A DNA stretch of 64,000 bases from JACCZX01 sp963824935. Its GTDB lineage: Bacteria; Pseudomonadota; Gammaproteobacteria; Burkholderiales; Burkholderiaceae_F. Position 1 is the stretch's first letter; each line of letters opens with the position of its first letter. Under the pieces are notes generated by a model. That model made no database searches and had not been told where the DNA came from. It saw nothing but the letters and a program-made list of their open reading frames with translations. The stretch spans positions 73,929-137,928 of the forward strand of contig CAWGRF010000029.1 of NCBI GenBank assembly GCA_963824935.1, given 5' to 3'. The position numbers and the translations under genes are program-made. Shown piece by piece: positions 8,404-17,341 of this stretch.

Positions 8404-9393
8404 ATGAGCGTACCCGCGGTGATCCCCGCGCCGATTTCGATCGCTGGGTTCAAGGACGTTTATCAGATACCGCACGTCGAAGAGGCGCTGACGGGTTTGC
8501 AGGAGCTCGGGTCTAACGCATGCGAGGCGTTACGCGCCACGTATGTTCGGATGATCCGCAGCGGTGGCCAGCGATTCGTGATCAAGCCGTCGACGCTGCC
8601 GGATATCGATGCGCTGTTGGAGGAACTGCCTAACTTCGAAGCCCCACTGTCCGACATCCGCAAGCAGCTGGCCTTGTGTTTGTCATCTGACGACCCGCTC
8701 GAGCTCGAGCCCATCTTGCTGCTCGGCGATCCGGGTATCGGCAAGACGCACTTCGCGCGCCGGCTGGCCAAGCTACTCGGCACGGGCTACAACTTTATAG
8801 GGATGAGTTCGCTGACGGCAGGATGGATTCTGTCCGGCGCGTCGGCGCAATGGAAAAACGCGAAACCCGGCAAGGTGTTCGATGCGCTGGTCAACGGCGA
8901 CTACGCCAATCCGGTCATTGTCGTCGATGAGATCGACAAGGCGGGCGCCGATTCGCAGTACGACCCGCTCGGCAGCCTTTACACATTGCTCGAGCACGAC
9001 ACGGCAGCCGAATTTATCGACGAATTTGTTGAGGTACCGATCGACGCCGCCGATGTGGTCTGGATCGCCACGGCCAACCATGCGAACGCGATTCCGTCAC
9101 CGATTCTGAATCGGATGAATGTGTACGCGATCGATGCGCCCGACCATGATGGCTCGCGCCGCATCGCGCAGTGCATCTATGAAGAGTTGCGTAGCGAGCA
9201 CGCATGGGGACGCGCGTTTCCGGACCAGCTCGCGACCGACAGCCTCGACCGGCTGGCGAAACTGAAACCGCGCGAAATGCGGCGCGTACTGCTCGCTGCA
9301 TTCGGCAACGCCAAACTGGCGGGCCGCGATGAAGTGCGGGCCGAGGACATCACCGAAGAGCGCGCAGCGAAGAAGGTGCGCATCGGGTTTTGA
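8404..9393 (+). CDS. Lone AAA+ ATPase (Lon/MoxR-like AAA core)
   Basis: About 329 residues from ATG 8404, preceded by CGGAGG at 8393-8398; an upstream in-frame TTG/ATG at 8353/8356 would add 16-17 residues but has no clear ribosome site. Walker A is LGDPGIGKT near residue 107, Walker B is VIVVDEIDK near 170, and sensor 1 is WIATANHAN. The C-terminal lid has LKPREMRRVLLAAFGNA. The core resembles the AAA module of Lon or a MoxR-like ATPase, yet there is no protease domain and no VWA partner gene nearby. The ~100-residue N-terminal region has no recognised fold. Substrate unknown. It follows a terminator, so it has its own promoter in 8306-8400. Confidence 0.8.
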   Translation: MSVPAVIPAPISIAGFKDVYQIPHVEEALTGLQELGSNACEALRATYVRMIRSGGQRFVIKPSTLPDIDALLEELPNFEAPLSDIRKQLALCLSSDDPLELEPILLLGDPGIGKTHFARRLAKLLGTGYNFIGMSSLTAGWILSGASAQWKNAKPGKVFDALVNGDYANPVIVVDEIDKAGADSQYDPLGSLYTLLEHDTAAEFIDEFVEVPIDAADVVWIATANHANAIPSPILNRMNVYAIDAPDHDGSRRIAQCIYEELRSEHAWGRAFPDQLATDSLDRLAKLKPREMRRVLLAAFGNAKLAGRDEVRAEDITEERAAKKVRIGF

Positions 9394-9428
9394 CGCTGAA
9401 GCGCCAAACGAGTGATGTGGCGCTAGCG
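9394..9428. terminator. Inverted repeat between convergent AAA+ and lipoprotein genes
   Basis: CGCT-GA-AGCGCC ... GGCGCT-AGCG forms a bulged stem around a 13-nt loop, in the 41-bp gap between two convergent stops. It has no strong T-run on either side, so terminator function is only inferred from position. Confidence 0.35.
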
Positions 9429-9434
9429 GTGCAC

Positions 9435-9896
9435 CTATTTGGCGGGCGCGCGCGCCGCTGTCCTGCCGGCCGCTACCTTTTTGTACACCGGCCCCCATAA
9501 AGGATGACCGACTTCCGCATCGGTTAGCCTGAAGCCAGGATCGGCGGCGAATGCGGCGCGAAACGCCGCCTCACATTCTGCCGCCCGATCGTATGCGCAC
9601 GCGATGAAGGCCAGATGCTTGTTTGCGGCTGCGATGTCGTTGCGATCGCGCAGACCTTCGCCCAGCGCGCGCTTGAACATCACTTCGGCGCGCTCGTACT
9701 GGCCGTCTTCGTAGAACCGCATGCCGTTGATGAAAGCGCGTTCGGCGGGCTGTTCATACAGACGGGCGATGCTGATCGATGGCGGCGGTGCCGGGGGCGG
9801 TGCGGGCGGCGGGTCGAGCAGCGCGCAACCACCCAACCCGACTCCGAGCAGCGTGACGGTGCCGAGTCGGTGCAGCGCGCAGGCGAGACTGTTCAT
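9435..9896 (-). CDS. TPR-like lipoprotein (possibly TssQ-type)
   Basis: A 153-residue lipoprotein from ATG 9896, which overlaps the pseudokinase stop by one base (TGATG). The signal peptide ends in lipobox LGGC with Cys24, followed by a Pro-rich linker. The mature part has TPR-like helices (RAFINGMRFYEDGQYERAEV, NKHLAFIACAYDRAAECEAA) and ends with the block LTDAEVGHPLWGPVYKKV. A longer frame to 10073 reads antisense-like sequence inside the pseudokinase gene and lacks this signal peptide, so it was rejected. Similar small lipoproteins are sometimes called TssQ, linked to type VI secretion; no other T6SS gene is in this window, so that name is tentative. Probably an outer-membrane partner of the kinase pair. 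Confidence 0.75.
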   Translation of the reverse strand: MNSLACALHRLGTVTLLGVGLGGCALLDPPPAPPPAPPPSISIARLYEQPAERAFINGMRFYEDGQYERAEVMFKRALGEGLRDRNDIAAANKHLAFIACAYDRAAECEAAFRAAFAADPGFRLTDAEVGHPLWGPVYKKVAAGRTAARAPAK

Positions 9897-11368
9897 CAGT
9901 GAAACGAGTGGCTGATCCGCTGCGGACGCTCGGGTGCAATGTCGACTTGCGCGACATACGGCTGCCGCTGTCCATTGCGCAATTCGATCGTGTACCGCCC
10001 CGCGGGCAACGAGAGCTGCACGAGTGGCGGCGTGGTCCCCTGTCGCGCGCCATCGACAAAGACTTCGCCCCACGGTGCGACCGCAAAGACCACCAGCCCC
10101 TTTTCCGATGGTGCCGCTTTCGCCTTCGATGCGCGGGCAGCATGGACACGGGGCGCAGACGTCTGGGATGTCGAGGCCGCTCGCTGGTCAGGCTGCGCCG
10201 AGGGTGGCGAATCCTGTACCGGTGCCGCTACTGGCGGAGAACTGCTTGTCGTCGACGTGGCTGGCTCAGCGGCCGGCGTCTGGCTGGCGACGGGTACCGG
10301 CGATGACGCGCTCGGTCCGCCGGTTCCGCGCGACGCGGCGCCGAACGCCGCGATCAACGCAATCGCGCACGCTGCAACGCTGAGAGCGGCGTAATTGAGC
10401 CAGCGCGAAGGCGGCGAGCGCCTGCCTTGCGCTATTGATTGCATGCCCACGCTTGCAACACGAATCGATCTTGGTGGCGCGATTTCGAGCCGAGCGGGCA
10501 TGCCGGTAATCGTCAATACGCTCGCCGGCTGGTTACCGCGATTGCCCCACAGGAACGTAGTCAGCGCATTGCGAAACTGCGCAGCGGTGCCGAAAGGCCG
10601 AGCACCGTTCAGCTCGAGCGCATTCTCGGCAATCTCGGCGAGCGCAAGGGGTGCTGCCGGCCTCATCTCGAGGATCGGGCTCTCGCCGCTCTTGCGTGCA
10701 CGCAGCGCATTGAGATCGGGGCGCGTTCCGGTCAGCAGCAGGAACAAAAGTGCGCCGAGCGCCCGAATATCCTTGCGGCGCGCTTCCGGTCCAAGCTCGT
10801 TCTGAAAATACGGCAGCATTGACTTCGTGCCGGTCAGCTCAAAGTCGCCGGTGGCGCCGCTGTCGATCCAGCCGCCGAAGCCCATCACCTTCGGCAGCCG
10901 GTCGGCCCCCTGCAGGTAGATGCGCGAAGGCGCCAGATGTCCGTGTGGCACGCCGCGCGAGTGCGCGTGCTCGACAGCGTCGGCCACGCGCGCCGCGATA
11001 TCGGCAGCCTGCAGCACACCGGGCCGAAAACCTTCTTGCATTGCCTCGTCGAGCAGCTTGCCGTCGACTCGCTCCAGTGCCAGATATCCAACATTACGCA
11101 CGTGGCCAGCGTCGAACACGGTGACGATATGCGGATGATGCAAACGGCCGGCAGCCTGCGCCTGTCGCATGAACGCCTGTTCGATTCGCTCGTGTCCCGC
11201 TGACTCCTCGCCGCTGCGCGGCCGCAGTTGAACGGCTTTCAACACCAGTTCGCGATTGAGCACCGGATCGAGCGCCAAATACGCAACCGTGTGGCGATCA
11301 CGCCGCAACTCGCGCAGGATCGAATAACGGCCGATCAGCTTCAGATTCTGGCTAAGCGCTTCGGGCAT
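9896..11368 (-). CDS. Membrane-anchored Ser/Thr pseudokinase with C-terminal PEGA domain
   Basis: A 490-residue protein with a protein-kinase fold (about residues 14-270), a single membrane helix (near LNYAALSVAACAIALIAAF), a Pro/Ser-rich periplasmic linker and a PEGA domain (VVFAVAPWGEVFVDG). The ATP-site Lys is kept (LVLK, Lys44), but the catalytic loop HRDLKPSN has become HGHLAPSR (142-149), losing the catalytic Asp, Lys and Asn. DFG has become GFG (163-165). The glycine-rich loop is also gone (LRRDRHTVAY). It should therefore be unable to transfer phosphate. Its linker and PEGA domain parallel those of the active kinase encoded 71 bp upstream, so it is a diverged paralogue that may act as scaffold or sensor for it. 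Confidence 0.88.
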   Translation of the reverse strand: MPEALSQNLKLIGRYSILRELRRDRHTVAYLALDPVLNRELVLKAVQLRPRSGEESAGHERIEQAFMRQAQAAGRLHHPHIVTVFDAGHVRNVGYLALERVDGKLLDEAMQEGFRPGVLQAADIAARVADAVEHAHSRGVPHGHLAPSRIYLQGADRLPKVMGFGGWIDSGATGDFELTGTKSMLPYFQNELGPEARRKDIRALGALLFLLLTGTRPDLNALRARKSGESPILEMRPAAPLALAEIAENALELNGARPFGTAAQFRNALTTFLWGNRGNQPASVLTITGMPARLEIAPPRSIRVASVGMQSIAQGRRSPPSRWLNYAALSVAACAIALIAAFGAASRGTGGPSASSPVPVASQTPAAEPATSTTSSSPPVAAPVQDSPPSAQPDQRAASTSQTSAPRVHAARASKAKAAPSEKGLVVFAVAPWGEVFVDGARQGTTPPLVQLSLPAGRYTIELRNGQRQPYVAQVDIAPERPQRISHSFH

Positions 11369-11439
11369 CGCCTCAGGCTAGCCGATAGTCGGCCACATCA
11401 CAATCAACGGCAGTGGACAAAAAGCGCGCTGAAAGGACA

Positions 11440-12891
11440 CTAAAAGCGGTGTTGCAGCGTAAGAGTCTCGCCCGATCGGACCTCGACGCGCGCAACAAAC
11501 GGCGGCGCTGCGGCGTTGCGTATCTCGATCGTGTGCACTCCCGGCGCCAATGACAACTGTGTCAGCGGTGGAGACACACCGCGCGACGCGCCGTCGACGT
11601 TGATCTCGCCCCAGGGCGAAACTGCTAATGCGACGGTGCCGTTGGGCGGCGGCGCAATCGGCTGGACGACCGTTTCGATCTTGCGGCGCAAGCCGGCTTT
11701 TGCGTCGCTTGCTGGTGGGCTCGGCGGTGACGCGGCGGCTGTATCGGTTGGCTGCGGCGGCTGCGGCTCGATCGGCGGCGCCGGCGTGACGGGTAGCGGC
11801 GCAGCAGCAGCGGGCTCAGCAATCGACGCGCGTGGGGGCTGGACCGGTTCGCGTTCTCGCAATAGCGCCGCGAGCAGCACAATCAGCGCGACCGCGGAGA
11901 TGACGCCTGCCGCGATCACACGCCGGTTTCGTGCGGGTCTGCGACTCGACGCAACACTCGTTCGCGGCTCGCTCGGTCGCAGCGTTATCGAACCATCGGC
12001 CGGTTGCGCGCGCGAGCCATCGACGAAATCGGCCAACGCATTGCGCAGATCCGACGCTTTTTGATAGCGCGCCGCAGGCTCCCTGGCCATCGCCTTGCGC
12101 ACGATCTCGGCCAGAGCCGGCGGCGTTTCAGGGCGAACCCGATCGACCGCCTTTGGATTCGCTGCGAGCACCTGGTCCAGTGTTTCATCGACGCTGCGGC
12201 CGTCGAACGCACGCCGCCCGCACAGCAGTTCGTACAGGATCGTGCCGAGCGAAAAAATGTCGCTGCGCGCATCGAGCGGCGCCCCGTCTGCTTGCTCGGG
12301 TGACATGTAATTGGGAGTGCCGACCAACTGGCGCGTGCCACGCTTCATCTCGGGCATCGGCGCCAGCGCAGTGCCGAAGTCAAGCAGCTTCGGTTTCAGA
12401 TCGCGAGACAGAAAAATGTTGCTCGGCTTGATGTCGCGATGAACCAGGCCGCGCTTGTTCGCATAGTGGATCGCGTCGGCCACCCGCATCATCATCGCCG
12501 CTGACTGGCGCGGGCTCATCCGGTTGCCGCTGGCAAGGTATTCATGCAAGTCCTGCCCATGCAGCCGTTCCATCGCGATATACGCAAACGTATCGCTTTT
12601 ACCTGCGTCATACACCGTGACGATGCTCGGATGGCTCATGCCGCCGGCCGACTTCGCCTCATGCAGAAAACTCGCTTCGATCTGCGTGCGAAACTGATCC
12701 TCTCGCGCGAGCGGAATGATCTTGATCGCGACTTCGCGCGCAAGAACCGGGTCGTGCGCGGCATACACGACGCCATAGGAACCGCGCCCGATCTCATTCA
12801 GAATCGTGAAGCGGCCAATCGTCTTCGGCGGTGCGGGCACCGGCAAATCGATCGGGTCCAACGGAACGGTGGCGGTCACGGGTTCTGACAT
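11440..12891 (-). CDS. Membrane-anchored Ser/Thr protein kinase with C-terminal PEGA domain
   Basis: A Hanks-type kinase with every catalytic motif: glycine loop GRGSYG (35-40), VAIK Lys57, HRDIKPSN (151-158), DFG (171-173) and GTPNYMSPEQ in the activation segment. After the kinase domain comes a membrane helix (near VIAAGVISAVALIVLLAALL), a Pro-rich linker, and a PEGA domain (VALAVSPWGEINVDG). PEGA domains are thought to bind cell-envelope components, so the protein may transmit an envelope signal to the cytosol. Residue numbers are from ATG 12891 (MSEPV); an in-frame ATG at 12915 is equally possible, since neither has a strong ribosome site. It lies 40-60 bp downstream of the ABC permease gene and 71 bp upstream of the pseudokinase gene. 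Confidence 0.92.
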   Translation of the reverse strand: MSEPVTATVPLDPIDLPVPAPPKTIGRFTILNEIGRGSYGVVYAAHDPVLAREVAIKIIPLAREDQFRTQIEASFLHEAKSAGGMSHPSIVTVYDAGKSDTFAYIAMERLHGQDLHEYLASGNRMSPRQSAAMMMRVADAIHYANKRGLVHRDIKPSNIFLSRDLKPKLLDFGTALAPMPEMKRGTRQLVGTPNYMSPEQADGAPLDARSDIFSLGTILYELLCGRRAFDGRSVDETLDQVLAANPKAVDRVRPETPPALAEIVRKAMAREPAARYQKASDLRNALADFVDGSRAQPADGSITLRPSEPRTSVASSRRPARNRRVIAAGVISAVALIVLLAALLREREPVQPPRASIAEPAAAAPLPVTPAPPIEPQPPQPTDTAAASPPSPPASDAKAGLRRKIETVVQPIAPPPNGTVALAVSPWGEINVDGASRGVSPPLTQLSLAPGVHTIEIRNAAAPPFVARVEVRSGETLTLQHRF

Positions 12892-12954
12892 CGGCGGCCG
12901 ATTATCGCACTGCATCGGAGGTGTGATCCCGCAAATTGTTCGGGAACCTTGTTG

Positions 12955-14127
12955 CTATCGCGAGAAAATAATCCGCTCGTTACGCAACAGGCGAGCTTGA
13001 GCCCAAAGTGCAATGGCCGTGATGGCAAGCGCGATCGCGCCGGGCAGCGCGATGTCGATTGCAGACACCGTCTCGCCGCGCAGCGCGCGCATCATCACCG
13101 CCTGCTGTGCCATCGCTGGCACGAACAATTGCCATGCGGCGTCGCGAATCGAGATGAACAGCGGCACGATTGGCGTGAAGTTGACCAGCATCGCGAGATA
13201 CGTCGCATAGGTCTGGGCCTCTTTATGGCTGCGCCCGTAGGTCGCCGCCAGCATGTTGACGGAGGCGATCATTGCCGAAAATGGAAGCAGCATCACGATG
13301 AACAGCGCGAACTCATCGAGTCCGAACTGCATCAGCGCCGACAGGTTCTCGCTGCGTATGAATTGCATGGCCGTTTTGAAGCCGATTAAGGTCAGCACGA
13401 CGACGGTGGCCGAACACAATGCAACGACCGCCCATTTTCCCAGCACGACGGCGCCGGTTGACACCGGATTCATCAGCAGCGGCTCGAGCGAGCCGCGCTC
13501 GCGCTCGCCGGCCGTTACATCGATCGCCACGCTGATTGCGCCGGCTACCGATCCGAGCAGCGCCAGCCAGGGAACCAGGAACAGTAACTGCGCACCACGC
13601 GCCTGACTGCTCGCCAGGTTGACTTCATCGATCTCGATCGCCGCCATCACCTGCGGGCTGACTCCGCGCGCCAGCAGGCGTTGAATCCCGAGCTCGCGCG
13701 TGAAACCGCGCACAATGTTCAGCGCGGCGCGCGTGGCCGGCTGCGCCTTGGTTGCGGTTTCATCGAACATCACCTGCAGCCGGACCGTCTCACCCGCCGC
13801 CAGCCGTGCCTCGAAGTTGGCGGGCACGACGATGACGGCGTTCTGCAGGTGTCCTGACTTTATCTGCGCTGCATAGTCGTCGGGCGCGTCCTTGACGGTC
13901 GCGCCGGCACGCTGCATGAAGTTGATCAGAGTCGGCCCCGCGCTGCTGTTGGCGACGTAGACCTCGCGCTTGGCTGCACCTTCTTCGACGCTCGAGATGA
14001 AGATCGATAGAAGAAACAGCGTCAGCGGTCCGGCAAGGATCGAGGTCACTAGCACGATCAGCCACGTACGACGATCGCGCACCGCATCCTTGAGCTCCTT
14101 GCGAAACACGACCGCAGCGGTACCCAT
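12955..14127 (-). CDS. ABC-2 type transporter permease (NatB-like)
   Basis: A 390-residue permease with an N-terminal membrane helix (TWLIVLVTSILAGPLTLFLL), a large extracytoplasmic domain, and five further hydrophobic segments in the C-terminal half (for example QLLFLVPWLALLGSVAGAI, ALFIVMLLPFSAMIASVNML). The layout and the conserved GERERGSLEPLLMNPVS block match NatB/ABC-2 exporters. Its ATG overlaps the stop of the ATPase gene by one base (TGATG), which makes the pair a single transporter. Cargo is unknown; the founding NatAB exports sodium, but relatives export other compounds. Confidence 0.88.
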   Translation of the reverse strand: MGTAAVVFRKELKDAVRDRRTWLIVLVTSILAGPLTLFLLSIFISSVEEGAAKREVYVANSSAGPTLINFMQRAGATVKDAPDDYAAQIKSGHLQNAVIVVPANFEARLAAGETVRLQVMFDETATKAQPATRAALNIVRGFTRELGIQRLLARGVSPQVMAAIEIDEVNLASSQARGAQLLFLVPWLALLGSVAGAISVAIDVTAGERERGSLEPLLMNPVSTGAVVLGKWAVVALCSATVVVLTLIGFKTAMQFIRSENLSALMQFGLDEFALFIVMLLPFSAMIASVNMLAATYGRSHKEAQTYATYLAMLVNFTPIVPLFISIRDAAWQLFVPAMAQQAVMMRALRGETVSAIDIALPGAIALAITAIALWAQARLLRNERIIFSR

Positions 14128-14897
14128 CAGTGACCTTCCATCACACCGGCCGCTCCGGTTTCATAGGCGAGCTTGACGAACGCGTCCTCCAAGGATTCCG
14201 TTCCCGCCTCGGCGCGAATGGTCTGCGCAGTGCCGTGCGCCACCGTCCGTCCGCGCGCGACGATGACGATTTCATCGGCCAGTTGCTCGACTTCCTGCAT
14301 GATGTGGGACGAAATGACGATGCATTTGCCTGCGCCTCGCAGGTGCAGCAGCAAGCGACGCAGCGCGCGCGTCGATACGACGTCGAGCCCGTTGGTTGGT
14401 TCGTCGAGAATCAGATGATGCGGGTCGTGGATCAACGCGCGCGCGAGTGCGACCTTCATTCGCTCGCCGGTCGAGAATCCCTCGACACGCCGCTCCAGCA
14501 GCGAACCCATGTCAAGCAGCTCGGCCAACATCGCCAGTCGCTCGCCGCTTGCCGGCCGCGGCACGTTGCGCAGCTGCGCGTAATACTCGATGTTCTCGCG
14601 CGCAGTCAGCCGTGCATACAGTCCGCGAGAGTCTGACAACTCACCCAGCTGAGCGCGCACCGCGCGCGTATCCGTCTGAACATCGACGTCGCCGACCCGC
14701 GCCTGCCCACGGTCTGCGCGCACGAGCGTGCCAATGATGCGCAGCGTGGTCGTCTTGCCTGCGCCATTGGGTCCGAGCAGCGCGGTGATACGTCCGTCGG
14801 GGGCGGCGAACGACACGTCTTCAACCGCGGTTACGCGCGCCTGCTTGCCGTCGACCTTGGCGTCGAATGACTTCGCGAGATTCCGGACTTCGATCAC
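14127..14897 (-). CDS. ABC transporter ATP-binding protein (NatA-like)
   Basis: A 256-residue ATPase with Walker A GPNGAGKTT, signature GFSTGERMKVALARALIHDP, Walker B HLILDEPTNGLDV, and H-loop VISSHIM. The fold matches the NatA/CcmA branch that partners ABC-2 permeases. It overlaps the hydrolase stop as ATGA upstream and the permease start downstream. The gene is therefore the middle of a tightly coupled hydrolase-ATPase-permease set. Confidence 0.93.
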   Translation of the reverse strand: MIEVRNLAKSFDAKVDGKQARVTAVEDVSFAAPDGRITALLGPNGAGKTTTLRIIGTLVRADRGQARVGDVDVQTDTRAVRAQLGELSDSRGLYARLTARENIEYYAQLRNVPRPASGERLAMLAELLDMGSLLERRVEGFSTGERMKVALARALIHDPHHLILDEPTNGLDVVSTRALRRLLLHLRGAGKCIVISSHIMQEVEQLADEIVIVARGRTVAHGTAQTIRAEAGTESLEDAFVKLAYETGAAGVMEGH

Positions 14898-16354
14898 GGC
14901 TGCTTCGTCTTGGCGGCAGGGTCAATCGCTACGAAAAATTTCGGCGCCGGAATACGTGCCAGACACGCGCCGTCGATACGCTCGAATGACGCATCGCGCA
15001 CGAAGCGCGACACCAGCATCGGTGCGCAGCCCTGTGCGCTGATGCCATGCCCGAGGTTCGGAGCGACGATGTGATTCGCATTGCCGAGTCGCCGCGCGAC
15101 CGAATCACCATGGCGTGGCGGCGTTGCGGGATCGAGTCCACCGGAAAAAATCAGTACCGGCACTTTCGACGACGGCACTGAATAGAACTCGGCCGGCACG
15201 GCGCGTGACGGAACGACACTGCACGCCTGCCGGTACAGATCGGCGAAAGCCGCGCCGAATCGCGTCGCGTTCGCCCGTGCGATGGCCGCGGCGTCGATGC
15301 GTGGAACGTCTTCAGCACAAATCACGGCGAAGTGCATGCCTACCGCAAAGTTTTCGCTGATGCCGGCGCTGATCGCGGCACTGAGCGCGACCAGCGCCGT
15401 GAAGTCGCCGCGGCCAGCGTCGGCCAGGGCATAGGGAAGCACGGCGGCCAGCTGCGGCGCGTAAAGCGGAACGCGCAGCAGAGATGCAAGCATCCTGCGA
15501 TCGAGCCGTAACGATTCGGTGGCGCCGGTCAACGGGTGCGGAACGCTAATGTCGATTCCGCTCTCCGCGCGCTTCAGCAGAACCGAGATGCGTGCCTCGA
15601 AGTCAGGGTATCGGGTGCGGCACCGCTCGTCGCGCGCACACACTTCGGCGAGCGACTTCAATGCAGCGTCTGCATCGAGCGCGAACGAGATCGGAAGCAC
15701 CATATCGGGCGGCGCCACGCCGTCGAGCACAGCGGTGCGCACGCGCTCGGGGTACTGCCGCATGTATTCGAGCGCCGCACGGGTGCCGTACGAGGCACCC
15801 CAGATGTTTACTTTCTCTGCGCCGAGTTGCGCGCGGATCGCTTCGAAATCACGCACCGCGATCCAGGTTGCATACTGCCGCAGGTCCGCAGGCAACGCCT
15901 TCAGACACGGGGCAAGACGCGCGATCTGTTGCGCGGGCTCGAGCGCGGCTGTCAGCGAAGTTTCATCGACCTCGCATTCAAGCGGATTTGACCGGCCGGT
16001 GCCGCGTTGATCAATGAGCACGATGTCGCGCCGTGCGTTCAGTTCTGCCAATACCGGCATCACTTGACGCCCGACTTTGGTGGCTGCCTGCCCCGGTCCC
16101 CCCGCAAAGACGAAGATCGGGTCGGGTTGCTTGTTGCGTGCGACGGCGGGGACGACGGCAAAGCGCACGTCGATCGTGCGACTCGATGGCGAGTCCGGGT
16201 CTTCCGGCACGCGTACGGCGCCGCACTTGATCTCGCGCTCGATTCCTGGAACGCGACACGGCTCAAGAGCGGCCACGTCCGCATCCGACGAGCGACACGA
16301 TCCCAGCGTCAGCGCAGCGAGCATTGCAGACAGCGAAATGGCAGCGAGTTTCAT
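14894..16354 (-). CDS. Lipoprotein alpha/beta hydrolase (TAP-like / S33 family)
   Basis: About 486 residues from ATG 16354, giving the lipoprotein signal MKLAAISLSAMLAALTLGSC with Cys20; a longer frame to 16462 adds a non-signal extension and is not favoured. The hydrolase core has FAGGPGQ and VLIDQRGTGRS, the nucleophile elbow WGASYGT, then the C-terminal TAP-like part with FSGGLDPATPP (Asp) and NLGHG (His). It resembles secreted tripeptidyl or proline-type aminopeptidases and esterases of family S33. It is first in a minus-strand cluster with the ABC exporter. Divergent from an EamA exporter across 65 bp. Confidence 0.85.
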   Translation of the reverse strand: MKLAAISLSAMLAALTLGSCRSSDADVAALEPCRVPGIEREIKCGAVRVPEDPDSPSSRTIDVRFAVVPAVARNKQPDPIFVFAGGPGQAATKVGRQVMPVLAELNARRDIVLIDQRGTGRSNPLECEVDETSLTAALEPAQQIARLAPCLKALPADLRQYATWIAVRDFEAIRAQLGAEKVNIWGASYGTRAALEYMRQYPERVRTAVLDGVAPPDMVLPISFALDADAALKSLAEVCARDERCRTRYPDFEARISVLLKRAESGIDISVPHPLTGATESLRLDRRMLASLLRVPLYAPQLAAVLPYALADAGRGDFTALVALSAAISAGISENFAVGMHFAVICAEDVPRIDAAAIARANATRFGAAFADLYRQACSVVPSRAVPAEFYSVPSSKVPVLIFSGGLDPATPPRHGDSVARRLGNANHIVAPNLGHGISAQGCAPMLVSRFVRDASFERIDGACLARIPAPKFFVAIDPAAKTKQP

Positions 16355-16419
16355 CAACGATTGGGCGAGTGACGCGCGGCGAACGATAGCAACGACGCGC
16401 CGAACCGTAGAATCGGCTC

Positions 16420-17341
16420 GTGCAATCGATTCAACGAAGTGCGTTTGCCGCTGGCCTGGCACTAGCCATCATCGGCAGTGTTCTGTTCTCGGCCAAGGCG
16501 ATCGTGGTCAAGCTGGCTTACCGTTACGGAGTCGATGCGGCGACGTTGATCGCATTGCGAATGGCGCTTTCACTGCCGTTTTTCATCGCGGCGTTGATCT
16601 GGTCATCGCGGGGCGCCACGCCGCTGAGGCCGAGCCGACCATGCGCGTTTGATCGTGATCGGACTGTTGGGCTATTACGCCGCCAGCTATCTCGACTTTC
16701 TCGGTCTGCAGTACATCACCGCGGCGCTCGAGCGCTTGATTCTGTATCTGAGCCCAACGCTGGTCGTTGTGATCTCTGCGCTGCTGTTGCGAAAGCGGTT
16801 TCGCCGCCTCGAGTGGGGTGCGCTCGCTCTGTGCTACGCCGGCATTTTGCTGGTGTTCTGGCATGACGTGAGCTTCGAAGGCGGACAGGTCGTGCTCGGT
16901 TCTGCGTTGGTGTTTGCGAGTGCGGTCTGTTATGCGGCGTACCTGATCATCTCCGGCGAACTGGTGCACAGGCTCGGCGCCATAAGGCTGACGGCGTACG
17001 CAATGTGCGTCTCGACCATCGCGGTGTTCGCGCAGTTCGCTGTGCTGAATCCGATTTCCGCGCTCGAGCAGCCGGCCGCGGTGTACTGGCTGTCTCTGTT
17101 CAACGCGGTCCTGTGTACCGTGCTGCCGGTATTCGCCACGATGCTGGCCGTCGAGCGTATCGGCGCGAGCCGCGCATCGATGGCCTCGATGGTCGGTCCG
17201 GTGTCGACGATCGTACTGGCGTATCTTTTCCTCGGGGAGCGCATATCGATCTGGCAATTGGCGGGTACCGCGCTCGTTCTTGGCGGAATCTACGTATTGA
17301 CGCGCGCCGGCCGAGTCCCGGCATCCAAGGAGGAAACATGA
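16420..17341 (+). pseudogene. EamA/DMT-family transporter, split by a +1 frameshift
   Basis: Drug/metabolite-type exporter of ten helices. The first part, from GTG 16420 (MQSIQRSAFAAGLALAIIG), runs in frame with two helices and then becomes Arg-rich nonsense. The second part, read one base over from about 16628 (RLIVIGLLGYYAASYLDFLG), continues to the stop at 17341. Removing one base in 16627-16648 restores a 306-residue protein of normal family length. The stop overlaps the next gene's start as ATGA, so the gene was coupled to the quinone oxidoreductase. Substrate unknown. Confidence 0.85.

Noticed and set aside
9897..10073. Extended start of the TPR-like lipoprotein
   Set aside because: It would destroy the lipoprotein signal and overlaps the pseudokinase coding region.
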